From assembly GCA_964402715.1 (NCBI GenBank), contig CAYODJ010000038.1, positions 1-16,067 on the forward strand: a stretch of DNA of 16,067 nucleotides. Direction: 5' to 3'. The notes under the pieces are model-generated. The model was not told the origin of the DNA, ran no database searches, and saw only the letters and a program-made list of their open reading frames with translations. Position numbers and translations under genes: made by a program. How positions within the stretch are numbered: the stretch's first letter is position 1; each line of letters begins with the position of its first letter. Below, one piece after another: positions 1 to 7,996 of this stretch. The stretch is from CALXOD01 sp964402715. Lineage in GTDB: Bacteria; Verrucomicrobiota; Lentisphaeria; Victivallales; Victivallaceae.

Positions 1-1
1 T

Positions 2-622
2 CGCAACGGTCGTACCTACGACGACTTCAAGAAGTTTTGCGAGAGTAACGACGGTTCCGCCGTGGTGGAGATGGATAGCGTCATCGGTCGCCGTGGAGGA
101 AAAGTTTTGCTGACGCTGCAGTTTAACGTCTGTGGCTTGATGCTGGCTTTTCTGCGGGACAACAATACCTCTCAATCCGTCATTGATAAGTTCAACTATC
201 TGGAGACTACCCTGGGGTTGGAGGTTTTCCAGAAGCTCTTCCCGGTTATCCTCACCGATAACGGCTCTGAGTTCAGCAATCCCGAGGCTTTGGAGTTCAG
301 TCCCATTTCCGGAGTTCGGAGGACTAGAATCTTCTTCTGTTGGCCTTATGCATCCTGGCAGAAAGGCCATGTCGAAAATAATCATCTGAACCTCAGGAAA
401 ATCCTGGAGAAAGGAAGTTCGTTCGATCATCTGAATCAGCAGGACGTGAATCTTGCTCTTTCTCACCTGAACAGCTATGCGAGGAAAAACCTTAATAACG
501 TTCCTGCAATTACCTTGTTCGAAGCCATCTATGGCGTCGAACCCCTGAAGCAACTGGGGTTGCATTTGATTGACCCCAGGGAAGTCACATTGTTACCGGA
601 GCTGATCAAAAGTAGAATTTAA
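2..622 (+). CDS. IS30-like DDE transposase, C-terminal part (5' end outside window)
   Basis: The reading frame is already open at base 2, before the first ATG at 62, so the gene starts upstream of the window and about 206 C-terminal residues are seen. The integrase-core (RNase H-like) catalytic triad is visible: Asp at 74-76 in the context EMDSVIG, Asp at 257-259 in TDNGSEF, and Glu at 374-376 in GHVENNH. The run PYASWQKGHVENNH followed by LRKIL is typical of IS30-family transposases, which cut and join IS ends. The spacing between the last Asp and the Glu is 39, about five residues more than in classical IS30, because of an insert after TDNGSEF. The frame is intact to its TAA, so nothing in view shows that the enzyme is dead. 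Codon use and composition are more AT-rich than in the genes to the right, as expected for a mobile gene. Confidence 0.82.
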   Translation, partial: RNGRTYDDFKKFCESNDGSAVVEMDSVIGRRGGKVLLTLQFNVCGLMLAFLRDNNTSQSVIDKFNYLETTLGLEVFQKLFPVILTDNGSEFSNPEALEFSPISGVRRTRIFFCWPYASWQKGHVENNHLNLRKILEKGSSFDHLNQQDVNLALSHLNSYARKNLNNVPAITLFEAIYGVEPLKQLGLHLIDPREVTLLPELIKSRI

Positions 623-651
623 AACAGCGTACAAATAAAACCGAATAAAGG

Positions 652-853
652 GTGGCGTTTACTCATTCCGAAAAAATTGTTGAGCGTTACACCCTTGGTA
701 CTCCATTGCTTTTTTTGTAAAACTAAACGCACAAAAGTAAGAAGGTTTTTTGTGGAAATGCTGGAAATAATGAATAAAAAAGCTAGTTTTGCAAAACTAA
801 ACGCTATTCTTTTGAGCGTTTTTTGCGTTTTGTCTTACAAAGTGGCGTTTACT
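652..853. repeat. Repeated GCGTTTA words and a palindrome in the IS tail
   Basis: The 12-mer GTGGCGTTTACT occurs at 652-663 and again at 842-853. The 12-mer AAAACTAAACGC, which contains the same core in reverse, occurs at 719-730 and 793-804. TTGAGCGTT occurs at 680-688 and 812-820, and further GCGTTT words lie at 816 and 825. A perfect 16-bp palindrome, TAGTTTTGCAAAACTA, lies at 784-799. Together these look like transposase binding sites or nested IS ends. No protein is convincingly encoded here: the 63-codon open frame at 677-868 runs through the repeats and has no recognisable features. Confidence 0.6.
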
Positions 854-875
854 TTTTCAATTCACTAGTTGATTT

Positions 876-1413
876 CGTCCGCACGGGACATGGCGTGAGG
901 CTGCACGCCTGAAAAGGATCACCCGATATTATCTGAATTATGCCGGATGCCATGCGGCCGAGATGCCGATTAGGAAGGATTTTTCTCGGATATGACAGGA
1001 CAGGACATGCTTGCACATGGTGTCAACGAGACATATATTAGCGCACGGTTTGCCGCCATCGCAACAAGGCGTCAAGGGATGCTTGTTCCATTCTCGTTCC
1101 CGAGTCCGAGCGGATCATGGGTCGAACAATCACTGCGGATGAACATTCAAGTCAGAAGGTGTGATTCGTGATGCGATTCATAATGAACTCCGTCTCAATA
1201 AGAGAGAAGGTCCGCGGTGTTACCGCCGCATATGCAAAGCTGCCGGTGAGGATTTTGCCGTGGTTGTCATCTTCCTGTGTCTGCTTCGGGCGGAGAACGT
1301 GAACGCGAGATCGGGGCTGGGACATCCGGTTCGGAATGCGCTGAATATTACCGCAGCGTTTCTTCAACCATGAATCGGTTTCCCCAAACAACACATATGT
1401 CCGAGGATTTGCC
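876..1413. other. Gene-free stretch between the IS and the membrane-protein gene
   Basis: Short open frames exist on both strands (for example 1161-1373 plus and 1152-1466 minus). They overlap one another, lack good ribosome binding sites and give low-complexity, basic translations typical of shadow frames in GC-rich DNA. I see no tRNA, no strong terminator and no convincing promoter. It may hold the upstream control region of the gene at 1414 or a decayed gene. Confidence 0.5.
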
Positions 1414-1791
1414 ATGAGTCGTCCAGGGTGTTGTCTGGCGCCGTTGGGGTGTCTGTTCGTCGGCATAATTTTCGGCGCTTTTGCAATGTGGCTGATGCTG
1501 CCGCGTTTGGGACGAGGCGGGTATACTCCGGATCGCGCGGCTGAGAAAATGAGAGGGCGTATGTCACGTCTGCCGCGCGAGATGATCGATCGTGTTCTTC
1601 GATCCTATGAAAACGGGGCGTCCGGAGAAAAGCCGTCTTCCGAAAATGAAAGGCCGACCGGAGTTTCATCGGATCTGCGGCGAGGTACCGGCGCTCACTA
1701 CGGAAACATCGACGGTGTTCAGGACGATGTCCGATCCATGGAATCCGCAGATGATGCAAAATTCGGGAAGAACAAGAAGAACAAAAAGTAA
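1414..1791 (+). CDS. Small single-pass membrane protein of unknown function
   Basis: A 125-residue protein that I do not recognise. Residues about 8-30 form one strongly hydrophobic segment (containing GCLFVGIIFGAFAMWLMLP), preceded by a short N-terminus with two adjacent cysteines (C6, C7). The remaining 95 residues are highly polar and charged: an Arg-rich stretch (about residues 32-65), an acidic and Ser-rich middle, and a lysine-rich end (KFGKNKKNKK). The positive charge after the segment suggests a type III or N-out orientation with the tail in the cytoplasm. The start ATG has GAGGA at 1403-1407, six bases upstream, which supports it. The gene stands alone, with about 230 bp to uppP. No enzyme motif is visible. 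The coding call rests on the RBS, the segment structure and the sensible composition; the minus-strand frames opposite it look worse. Confidence 0.65.
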   Translation: MSRPGCCLAPLGCLFVGIIFGAFAMWLMLPRLGRGGYTPDRAAEKMRGRMSRLPREMIDRVLRSYENGASGEKPSSENERPTGVSSDLRRGTGAHYGNIDGVQDDVRSMESADDAKFGKNKKNKK

Positions 1792-2022
1792 TGTCCGGCG
1801 GAACTTTGCTTGAAAAAAACGTACGGGCAGTGAATCTTATGTCAATGTTTGCCGCTGTCCTGTTCTCTGCGCGTATGGGCGCGGACTCTTTTGCACATCA
1901 TGCCGGGCGCATGACGGCTGAAACATGACGGGGCTTCACTCCCGCGGAGCGGCGAGGTGATGCAGATTCCGGGTATGCCGCCGTATGGCACTCTCAGAAC
2001 AGGAGAATGTTGTTAAGACGAA

Positions 2023-2826
2023 ATGAATTTTCTATACGTGCTGGTTCTGTCGGTGGTGCAGGGGATTACGGAATTTCTGCCCATCAGCTCTTCCGGGCAT
2101 CTGGCTGTATTGGGCACTTTGTTTCAGTTCAATCCGGATGAGAATCTGGCACTGGGCATCGTTCTGCACGCCGGAACTCTGGTGGCGATTGTCATTTTTT
2201 ATTTCCGGGAGCTGTTGCGGTTTTTTCGCGCTGCGCGACTGCGTTTGGCGCTGATGGTGATTGTCGGCAGCATTCCAGCCGGCGTTGTCGGTTTGGTTCT
2301 CAGCAAGTGCGGACGTGCAGGGGATGTTTTCGGCAACCAGGCGCTGACAGGTGTTGGGTTTCTACTCACCGCGACATTGCTGATGTGGTCCAGCCGGCGA
2401 TGTCGACGTTCAGGCGATCAGGAAAGAGTCATGCCGATTGAGGCCGTCGAGTTCCGGCAGGCTCTGCTTGTCGGTGTGGCGCAGGCGGTGGCGATCCTGC
2501 CTGGTGTTTCCCGATCCGGTGCGACGATCTCGATCGGGCTGCTCGCAGGGATGCATGCCACGGCGTGCGCGGAATTTTCCTTTTTGCTGGCCGTTCCCGC
2601 CATTGGCGGCGCTGCTCTGCTTGAATTTCTTGATTTGGCTGAGAAAGGAGTCATGATTGGCGGCGTGACGCCTTGGCAACTGGCGGCCGGTTTCCTCGTG
2701 TCCGCGGCCGTCGGATATGTCACGCTCTCATTGCTGGTGAGGATGCTGAATCGCGGGAAACTGGGATTTTTCGCATGGTACCTGTACGTCATCGGTATCG
2801 GTGTGCTGGCATGGCAATTGATCTGA
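2023..2826 (+). CDS. uppP: Undecaprenyl-diphosphate phosphatase (UppP/BacA)
   Basis: This integral membrane enzyme hydrolyses undecaprenyl diphosphate to the monophosphate, recycling the lipid carrier for peptidoglycan and other surface polymers. Its loss or overproduction alters bacitracin sensitivity in known bacteria. Both family signatures are present: Q13-GIT-E17-FLPISSSGH26 near the N-terminus, matching the (E/Q)xxxE motif with its conserved histidine, and PGVSRSG at residues 160-166 with the conserved Arg164. The length of 267 residues is normal, and several hydrophobic segments fit the multi-pass fold. AGGAG at 2001-2005 is rather far (17 nt) from the ATG, so the ribosome site is weak, but starting at MNFLYVLVLSVVQGITEF agrees with the family. 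It is the first gene of a likely uppP-proC-glycosyltransferase run, with 46 bp to the proC start. Confidence 0.96.
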   Translation: MNFLYVLVLSVVQGITEFLPISSSGHLAVLGTLFQFNPDENLALGIVLHAGTLVAIVIFYFRELLRFFRAARLRLALMVIVGSIPAGVVGLVLSKCGRAGDVFGNQALTGVGFLLTATLLMWSSRRCRRSGDQERVMPIEAVEFRQALLVGVAQAVAILPGVSRSGATISIGLLAGMHATACAEFSFLLAVPAIGGAALLEFLDLAEKGVMIGGVTPWQLAAGFLVSAAVGYVTLSLLVRMLNRGKLGFFAWYLYVIGIGVLAWQLI

Positions 2827-2872
2827 TTCCGCGGAACGATGGCGGTTTCGGATTGTATATGGGAGATTGATC

Positions 2873-3679
2873 ATGAAGCAGTTGTTTTTTATTGGCGCAG
2901 GTAAAATGGCAACCGCCATCGCGACCGGTCTGACGCGAACCAAGACCTTTTCGGCCGAGGAACTTTCGGCATACGATGTTGATCCGGACGCGGCCGCAAA
3001 ATTCACGGACAAAACCGGTATCCGCTGCAGGTGCGGAGAGATTGTTGAGGAGGAACTGGACAGCGTCCCCGCGATTCTGCTTGCCGTCAAGCCGCAACAT
3101 TTGTCGGATGCATTGAACGGTTTGAAAAGCATCTTGGAAACGAAACTTGTCATTTCCATTGCGGCCGGCATTTCGTTGGCTCGCCTTTACGATTTGACGG
3201 ACAGTGCAAGGATTGTGCGAGTCATGCCTAATACTCCGGCTCTGATCGGGCGTGGGTGCGCGGTGGCCGCGCTGACGGCGGAGGTGACTGTTGCGGAGCG
3301 GGAGCTGGTGCGTAAAATCTTCAGCTCCGTCGGCAGTTTTGCTGAGTTGGAGGAAAAGCAGATTGATGCGGTGACAGGTCTGGCGGGAAGCGGACCGGCC
3401 TACGTGTTTGAATTCATTCGGGCGTTGGCGGACGGAGGTGTTGCCGAGGGGCTGCCTCGTGATCTGGCCATGGATTTGGCGGCGCGGACCGTCGCAGGGG
3501 CTGCCGACATGGTTACCCAAACGGGGCAACACCCTGCGATATTGTGCGATCAAGTGAATAGTCCCGGCGGAACCACCAGCCGTGGCCTGGAACAGCTTAG
3601 TAAAGGCGGATTCCATGCGGCGGTCGTGTCAGCAGTTCGGGCGGCCGCGATCCGCTCCGCTGAGCTTGGACAGATGTAA
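2873..3679 (+). CDS. proC: Pyrroline-5-carboxylate reductase
   Basis: ProC catalyses the last step of proline synthesis, the NAD(P)H-dependent reduction of 1-pyrroline-5-carboxylate to L-proline, in the cytoplasm. The N-terminus MKQLFFIGAGKMATAI is the Rossmann dinucleotide-binding loop (GxGxMA type). RVMPNTPALIGRG in mid-protein and VNSPGGTTSRGL at residues 228-239 are the characteristic P5CR substrate-site motifs. The length of 268 residues is normal. An in-frame TTG lies two codons upstream at 2867, but the ATG at 2873 has GGGAG at 2861-2865 with seven bases of spacing and is preferred. The gene follows uppP by 46 bp and is separated by only 2 bp from the next gene, so co-transcription is likely although the pathways are unrelated. 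Confidence 0.97.
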   Translation: MKQLFFIGAGKMATAIATGLTRTKTFSAEELSAYDVDPDAAAKFTDKTGIRCRCGEIVEEELDSVPAILLAVKPQHLSDALNGLKSILETKLVISIAAGISLARLYDLTDSARIVRVMPNTPALIGRGCAVAALTAEVTVAERELVRKIFSSVGSFAELEEKQIDAVTGLAGSGPAYVFEFIRALADGGVAEGLPRDLAMDLAARTVAGAADMVTQTGQHPAILCDQVNSPGGTTSRGLEQLSKGGFHAAVVSAVRAAAIRSAELGQM

Positions 3680-3681
3680 GC

Positions 3682-4449
3682 ATGAACCGCACTCCACCTC
3701 TGCCGAATTCGGAAGGAAGGCTCAGCGTCGTTATCCCTGCGTACAATGAGTCTGCAACTATAAAGGCGGTCGTGACGAATGTTCTGTCGCGTCCTGAAAC
3801 CGGCGAAGTCATCATCATCAACGATGCATCTACCGACAACACATGGGAGCAGTTGCAAAGTTTCTCCGCCGACTCACGCGTCAGGCTGGTGAACCAGCCG
3901 GTCAATTCCGGCAAGGGCGCCGCCTTGATCCGTGGGTTTTCCGACGCCACCAAGGATTTCGTGCTGGTGCAGGATGCTGATTTTGAATATACGCCGGAAG
4001 ATTATCCTGTCGTCCTCGCTCCTCTGATAAACGGCAGCGCGGACGTGGTGTACGGATCCCGTTTCATGGGCACTCCTGGCCAGGTGCGTTTTTTCCGTCA
4101 CGAAATGGGCAACAAACTGCTGACTTTTTTATCCAACGTCTTTTCGGATATTCACTTGTCCGATATGGAGACCTGCTACAAATGCTTTCGCAGGGAAGTT
4201 ATTCAAAATTTACGATTGGAGTCGAAACGATTCGGCATCGAGGTTGAGATCACCGCCAAGATAGCACGAGCCAAACAGTTGTACATTTGGGAAGTGCCGA
4301 TTTCCTATAATCCGAGGCGCTATGACGAGGGCAAAAAAATCGGCTGGCGTGACGGTGTCGCGGCGTTTTTCCATATCATTCGGTTTAATATCTTCACCTC
4401 CGACGGACGGAGTTTCAAGCGTCCGTGGACATCGATCTGCAGACATTGA
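3682..4449 (+). CDS. Family 2 glycosyltransferase, polyprenyl-phosphate sugar transferase type
   Basis: This 255-residue protein has a GT-A fold. The strand-loop VVIPAYNES is at residues 16-24, the nucleotide-binding NDAST at 47-51, SGKGAALIRGF at 76-86, and the metal-binding DxD as QDADFEY with D98 and D100. These are followed by GSRFMG and DMETCYKCFRREV. This order is that of the dolichol/polyprenyl-phosphate mannose or glucose synthase-like (DPM1-like) branch, which moves a sugar from UDP- or GDP-sugar to a lipid phosphate. No transmembrane segment is present at the C-terminus, so it resembles the soluble DPM1 type and not the two-helix DPG synthases. The ATG lies 2 bp after the proC stop, indicating coupled translation. 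Its neighbour uppP produces undecaprenyl phosphate, a plausible acceptor (inference). The exact donor and product cannot be read from the sequence. Confidence 0.88.
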   Translation: MNRTPPLPNSEGRLSVVIPAYNESATIKAVVTNVLSRPETGEVIIINDASTDNTWEQLQSFSADSRVRLVNQPVNSGKGAALIRGFSDATKDFVLVQDADFEYTPEDYPVVLAPLINGSADVVYGSRFMGTPGQVRFFRHEMGNKLLTFLSNVFSDIHLSDMETCYKCFRREVIQNLRLESKRFGIEVEITAKIARAKQLYIWEVPISYNPRRYDEGKKIGWRDGVAAFFHIIRFNIFTSDGRSFKRPWTSICRH

Positions 4450-4482
4450 TCATCACGGCGGCGCTGCAGGACACAGACATGC

Positions 4483-5550
4483 CTACGCATGTCGCGCCTC
4501 CAGCCAACGTCTGGTAAAGACAAGGAACTCCGACATCTGCTCAGCCGTGCCGACAGTTATGCGGACGTACCGTCCGGTTGTTGCTCCCGGAAAATGACGC
4601 ACGATTATACGGTTGTCCCGCAGATAACGGAAAAACGCCTCCCCGTCTCCTCCCGGCGGAGCGGCGAAGAGGAAATTCGTCTCAGACGGCACCACTTCGA
4701 ATGAGAGAGTCAGCAATTCTCCGAACAGGCTCTCCCTGGTGGTCTTCAGCCGACTCACGCAATGCGCGTGATAGCTCCTGTCCTCGTAGGCGGCGAGACC
4801 GATCGCTTGCGTCAACGCATCGACATTGTAGGAATCTTTCAGCTTCATCAGCCCTGCAATCACCTGAGGATGAGCCACTGCGTAGCCAAGGCGCAATCCC
4901 GCCAACGAATAACTTTTAGAGAAAGTCCGGCATACAATCACATTGGGGCGGGTTGCCGCCAATTCGGCACAGTGATCCTCAGCAAAATCGGCATAGGCTT
5001 CGTCAATGAGCACAATTCCGTCAAAATGATCACAAATCTCCGTCATTGTCGCCATGGGGAAACTGTTGCCGGTCGGAGCGTTCGGACGGGCTATCACAAG
5101 TAAATTCGTCCCTTTGATCTGTTCCAGAATATCGTCGGGGATCGTGAAAACGCCCGGCTGCAGTGCGACTTTTCTGACTTGTGCGCCCTGCATGGCCGCC
5201 AAAACGGGGTAAAGAGAATACGATGGCTCCAGGCAGCTTACCGGAAGATCCGGCGATGTGAACGCGCGGAAGACCAGCGACAATATCTCGTCAGATCCGT
5301 TGCCGGCGATCACCTGGTCGCGAGCGACTCCCCAGCGTGCCGCCACGGCATCCCTGAAAGCGTCAGCTCTCGGGTCGGGATACAGCCTGAGCCGGGCCAA
5401 GTCAAAGTCGGCTAGGATATTCCGCAGCTGCGGTGAAGGCGGGTACGGATTTTCGTTGGTATTGAGTTTCAGAAGTCTCTCCATCTTCGGCTGTTCACCG
5501 GGAACATATCCGAACATGTGTTCGACTTCTTCTCGGAAATAGGATTTCAT
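4483..5550 (-). CDS. hisC: Histidinol-phosphate aminotransferase
   Basis: HisC is a PLP-dependent class I/II aminotransferase that converts imidazole-acetol phosphate to histidinol phosphate with glutamate as donor. Visible features are LNTNENPYPPSP at residues 29-40, AGNGSDEIL at 82-90 (cofactor phosphate contact), RPNAPTG at 155-161 (usually NPNNPTG, the conserved Asn retained), DEAYADF at 183-189 and SKSYSLAGLRLGYA from 211, with the Schiff-base lysine K212. At 355 residues it is of normal length. The frame extends 15 codons further upstream, but the ATG at 5550 is chosen: it has GGAG seven bases before it, gives the family N-terminus, and overlaps the hisD stop in an ATGA. It is the last gene of the minus-strand block and converges on the glycosyltransferase gene across 33 bp. 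TyrB- or AspC-like activity on other substrates cannot be excluded, but the hisD partner supports HisC. Confidence 0.94.
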   Translation of the reverse strand: MKSYFREEVEHMFGYVPGEQPKMERLLKLNTNENPYPPSPQLRNILADFDLARLRLYPDPRADAFRDAVAARWGVARDQVIAGNGSDEILSLVFRAFTSPDLPVSCLEPSYSLYPVLAAMQGAQVRKVALQPGVFTIPDDILEQIKGTNLLVIARPNAPTGNSFPMATMTEICDHFDGIVLIDEAYADFAEDHCAELAATRPNVIVCRTFSKSYSLAGLRLGYAVAHPQVIAGLMKLKDSYNVDALTQAIGLAAYEDRSYHAHCVSRLKTTRESLFGELLTLSFEVVPSETNFLFAAPPGGDGEAFFRYLRDNRIIVRHFPGATTGRYVRITVGTAEQMSEFLVFTRRWLEARHA

Positions 5551-6875
5551 CGTGCTTCTCCTGCGCCCGCGCCGTCCTCTTTCAGGTTGCGACATCTGAT
5601 CGCCCCCGCTCGACCATGCGCGGCAAGACCTTCAATGGCGGCAAAAGTTTCTACAACTTCCAGTTCACGCGACAGCGCCGCTTTTGAGTATTGCACGATG
5701 CTGGTTCTCCGGAAAAATCCGTCCATGGAGAGCCCTCGAAAATATCGCGCACTTCCCGCCGTTGGTAGCACGTGGCTGGGACCGGCGCAGAAATCGCCGA
5801 TCGGTTCAGGAGTCCATTGTCCCAGAAAGATTGCCCCCGCCGCTTTCACAGCTCTGCCGACCTTGAGTGGCGAACGGGTCAACACCTCCAGATGCTCCGG
5901 CGCATATTGTCCCGCAATTTCAACGGCTTGTTCCAGATCTTTCACTAAGATCAGGAATACGCCGCGCTCCAACACCCTGTTCACGGTTGCGAGCCGCGGT
6001 AACGAAGCCCTTTGCCGCAGCATCTCATGTTCAACCCTGCCGACAAGCTCCGCCGCTGTGGTGACGAGCACTGCCTGCTCCAGGCCACTGCCATGCTCCG
6101 CCTGACTAAGCAAATCAGCGGCGATAAACCTGGCGTCGGCTGTGTCATCGGCGATTATCATGATCTCGGACGGTCCGGCTACCATGTCGATAGCCACCTG
6201 TCCGTAAACCAATTTCTTTGCCGCAGTGACGTATGCGTTGCCGGGTCCCACAATTTTGTCCACGCGACGTATCGTCGATGTGCCGTACGCCATTGCGGCG
6301 ATGGAATAGACGCCGCCAAGACGATATATCTCCGTTACCCCGGATTTTAGCATGGCGTACAACACGGCGGGGTTTATGTTGCCGTTGGCGTCCGGGGGGG
6401 TGGTCGCCACGATTTCGTTCACTCCTGCGGCTGAAGCGATGCCGGCGGTGTGCACAACTGTCGATGCCAGCGGGGCGGTGCCTCCCGGAATATATATGCC
6501 TACCCTGTTCAAGGGTTCGAATTTTTCACCGAGCGTCACACCGCTGCGCGGGGAATAGCGCCAATTATGCGGCCGTTGACACCGTGCGAAGGATTTCACC
6601 GCGCGCAGGGATTTCCTGATGACGCACTTCACTTTCGGATCCAATGCGGCTACGGCGGCGGTTACTTCCGCAGGCGTGACCAGGAAGTCAGCAGGTTGCA
6701 GCTTCACTCTGTCAAACTGCAGTGCATATCTGGACAGAGCATCATCGCCGTTTTCGCGCACATCCGCAACGATTCGAGACACGTCGGCCTCGATTTCCGG
6801 GGGATAGCCGGGGCGTTGGCACAGACGTTCTAGCTCGACATTGAATCCTGGCTCATCCCACACTAGTCTACGCAT
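5547..6875 (-). CDS. hisD: Histidinol dehydrogenase
   Basis: HisD oxidises L-histidinol to L-histidine in two NAD-dependent steps, using zinc. The 442-residue protein carries the full set of signatures: VGIYIPGGTAPLASTV near 125-140, VDKIVGPGNAYVTAAK at 205-220, DMVAGPSEI at 230-238, SQAEHGSG with the zinc ligands Q258 and H261, PEHLE with the catalytic pair E327-H328, and GDFCAGPSHVLPT with the zinc ligand D361. The fourth zinc ligand is H420 in EGLAAHGRAG. No key residue is missing. Its ATG at 6873-6875 lies 13 nt inside the panC end, and its TGA overlaps the hisC ATG, so translation of all three genes is probably coupled. The first base change from the family norm that I notice is only at the poorly conserved tail (GAGAGEAR). 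Confidence 0.97.
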   Translation of the reverse strand: MRRLVWDEPGFNVELERLCQRPGYPPEIEADVSRIVADVRENGDDALSRYALQFDRVKLQPADFLVTPAEVTAAVAALDPKVKCVIRKSLRAVKSFARCQRPHNWRYSPRSGVTLGEKFEPLNRVGIYIPGGTAPLASTVVHTAGIASAAGVNEIVATTPPDANGNINPAVLYAMLKSGVTEIYRLGGVYSIAAMAYGTSTIRRVDKIVGPGNAYVTAAKKLVYGQVAIDMVAGPSEIMIIADDTADARFIAADLLSQAEHGSGLEQAVLVTTAAELVGRVEHEMLRQRASLPRLATVNRVLERGVFLILVKDLEQAVEIAGQYAPEHLEVLTRSPLKVGRAVKAAGAIFLGQWTPEPIGDFCAGPSHVLPTAGSARYFRGLSMDGFFRRTSIVQYSKAALSRELEVVETFAAIEGLAAHGRAGAIRCRNLKEDGAGAGEAR

Positions 6876-7738
6876 GGAGGAATCTCTTTCTCGTTCAATT
6901 GCACAAGAACATTGTCAATCAACCGTGTCTTTCCGAAGTATGCGGCAACAAGAACCAACAGCTCACATGCGTCGCCGTCAGGACGTTTGAGCGTGTCGGC
7001 GTCCAAGATTTCAACGTAGTCCACACGATCCGCGCATTCGGCAATCTTGTGAATCATTGCGGAACGGATTGTCTCCAATTCATCCGGCTTGGCGCTGTGC
7101 AGCGAGGAAGCCGCAAACTGCAGCGTGCGATACAGCACTCTCGCGCGTTCCCGTTCTCCCGGTGAAAGATAGTTGTTCCGTGAACTTAAAGCTACGCCGT
7201 CAGCATCTCTCACAAGAGGCGCGACGATTATCCTGATCGGGAAATTCAAATCGCGAACCATCCTGCGGATCACCAGCGCCTGCTGTGCATCTTTTTGGCC
7301 GAACACCGCAACTTCAGCCTGAGTCAGGAGAAACAATTTCGCAACAACGGTTGTGACGCCGCGAAAATGACCTGGCCGCAATGCGCCGCAAAGCCCCTGC
7401 GACAGACTGGTTTCCTCCACCCATGTGCTTCGATCCGCAGCGTACATGTCCTCCGGACACGGCGCAAACAGTACATCCACTCCGTGTTCTTCGCAGACAT
7501 GTCTGTCGTGGTCGAAATCTCGGGGGTACTGTTGTAAATCCTCAAGAGGTCCGAATTGGATAGGGTTGACGAAAATGGTCACCACCACGATGTCGACCTG
7601 GTTGCGCAAAACATCAATTAACGACAAATGACCTGCATGGAGAAAGCCCATCGTGGGCACCACTCCAATGCGTTTGCCGTCGCGCCGCAATGAGAGCGAA
7701 TACTTCTGCATGTCGCGTGGTTTCTGCAAGATTTTCAT
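6863..7738 (-). CDS. panC: Pantothenate synthetase (pantoate-beta-alanine ligase)
   Basis: PanC condenses pantoate with beta-alanine, using ATP to form a pantoyl-adenylate, and so makes pantothenate for coenzyme A. It belongs to the HIGH-type nucleotidyltransferases. Seen are PTMG at residues 28-31, HAGH at 34-37, FVNPIQFGP at 56-64, GQKDAQQ at 147-153 and LSSRNNYLS around 184-192 (KMSKS-equivalent region). The length of 291 residues fits the family. The open frame runs up to an ATG at 7801, but the extra 21 residues (MTVATSSNRASHQKVKRHQKI) have no counterpart in known PanC, so the ATG at 7738 is preferred although its ribosome site is weak. It leads the panC-hisD-hisC set and has a promoter-like site about 115 bp upstream. 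No panB or panD gene is in the window. Confidence 0.96.
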   Translation of the reverse strand: MKILQKPRDMQKYSLSLRRDGKRIGVVPTMGFLHAGHLSLIDVLRNQVDIVVVTIFVNPIQFGPLEDLQQYPRDFDHDRHVCEEHGVDVLFAPCPEDMYAADRSTWVEETSLSQGLCGALRPGHFRGVTTVVAKLFLLTQAEVAVFGQKDAQQALVIRRMVRDLNFPIRIIVAPLVRDADGVALSSRNNYLSPGERERARVLYRTLQFAASSLHSAKPDELETIRSAMIHKIAECADRVDYVEILDADTLKRPDGDACELLVLVAAYFGKTRLIDNVLVQLNEKEIPPCVD

Positions 7739-7853
7739 GATTTTCTGATGACGCTTGACTTTCTGGTGAGACGCTCGGTTCGACGAAGTTGCAACCGTCA
7801 TTGTTCCAAAGAATATGAAATTTCAACGACAATGGGAAGAAGACGCGACGGGG

Positions 7854-7882
7854 AAACTAGCATGAAAGTTGCATTTTGTCAA
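7854..7882 (-). promoter_or_regulatory. Sigma70-type promoter for panC-hisD-hisC
   Basis: Reading the minus strand, a perfect -35 box TTGACA (7882-7877) is followed after 17 bp by TAGTTT (7859-7854). TG-C just before the hexamer makes an extended -10 (TGnTAnnnT). Transcription would start near 7847, giving a leader of about 109 nt before the panC ATG at 7738. The site lies in the 258-bp gap between the 178-residue protein gene and panC, which is where a sub-operon promoter would be expected. Confidence 0.5.
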
Positions 7883-7996
7883 TCCGAGGACGTCCTTTCT
7901 TTTGGAAGAATTCCGGCCTACGCAGACAAACGCCGCCGTATCTTATCGGGGGGCGTGGATGACTTTCCGCATCCGGCGCGCGCCTTGCGGGGATGC

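Larger units (their letters stand above)
1..875 (+). mobile_element. Right-hand part of an IS30-like insertion sequence
   Basis: The stretch consists of the 3' part of a DDE transposase gene followed by about 250 bp of AT-rich sequence carrying repeated GCGTTTA-type words in both orientations. Base composition changes sharply near 870, where GC-rich host-like sequence resumes, so the right end of the element is probably between about 853 and 875. The left end lies outside the window. The exact terminal inverted repeat and target duplication cannot be defined without that end. The family assignment rests on the transposase, not on the termini. Confidence 0.6.

Noticed and set aside
677..868. 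63-codon open frame after the transposase
   Set aside because: It is composed of the AT-rich IS-end repeats, lacks a ribosome site and gives no meaningful protein.
1792..2022. Possible gene or strong promoter between the membrane-protein gene and uppP
   Set aside because: I found no supported open frame. A TTGAAA at 1810-1815 has no good -10 at a proper distance.
2789..3616. Minus-strand open frame of 275 codons opposite proC
   Set aside because: It lies wholly antisense to the certain proC gene and its composition (His, Arg, Gln, Pro-rich) is that of a reverse-frame shadow in GC-rich coding DNA.
4476..4493. 7-bp inverted repeat GACATGC-CTAC-GCATGTC between the convergent glycosyltransferase and hisC genes, as a terminator
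   Set aside because: The stem is short, overlaps the hisC stop codon and has no T-run on either side, so a terminator call is not supported.
7739..7801. Upstream extension of PanC to the ATG at 7801
   Set aside because: The 21 extra residues are not part of the PanC fold, and the family N-terminus begins at the ATG at 7738. The alternative cannot be fully excluded because neither start has a strong ribosome site.
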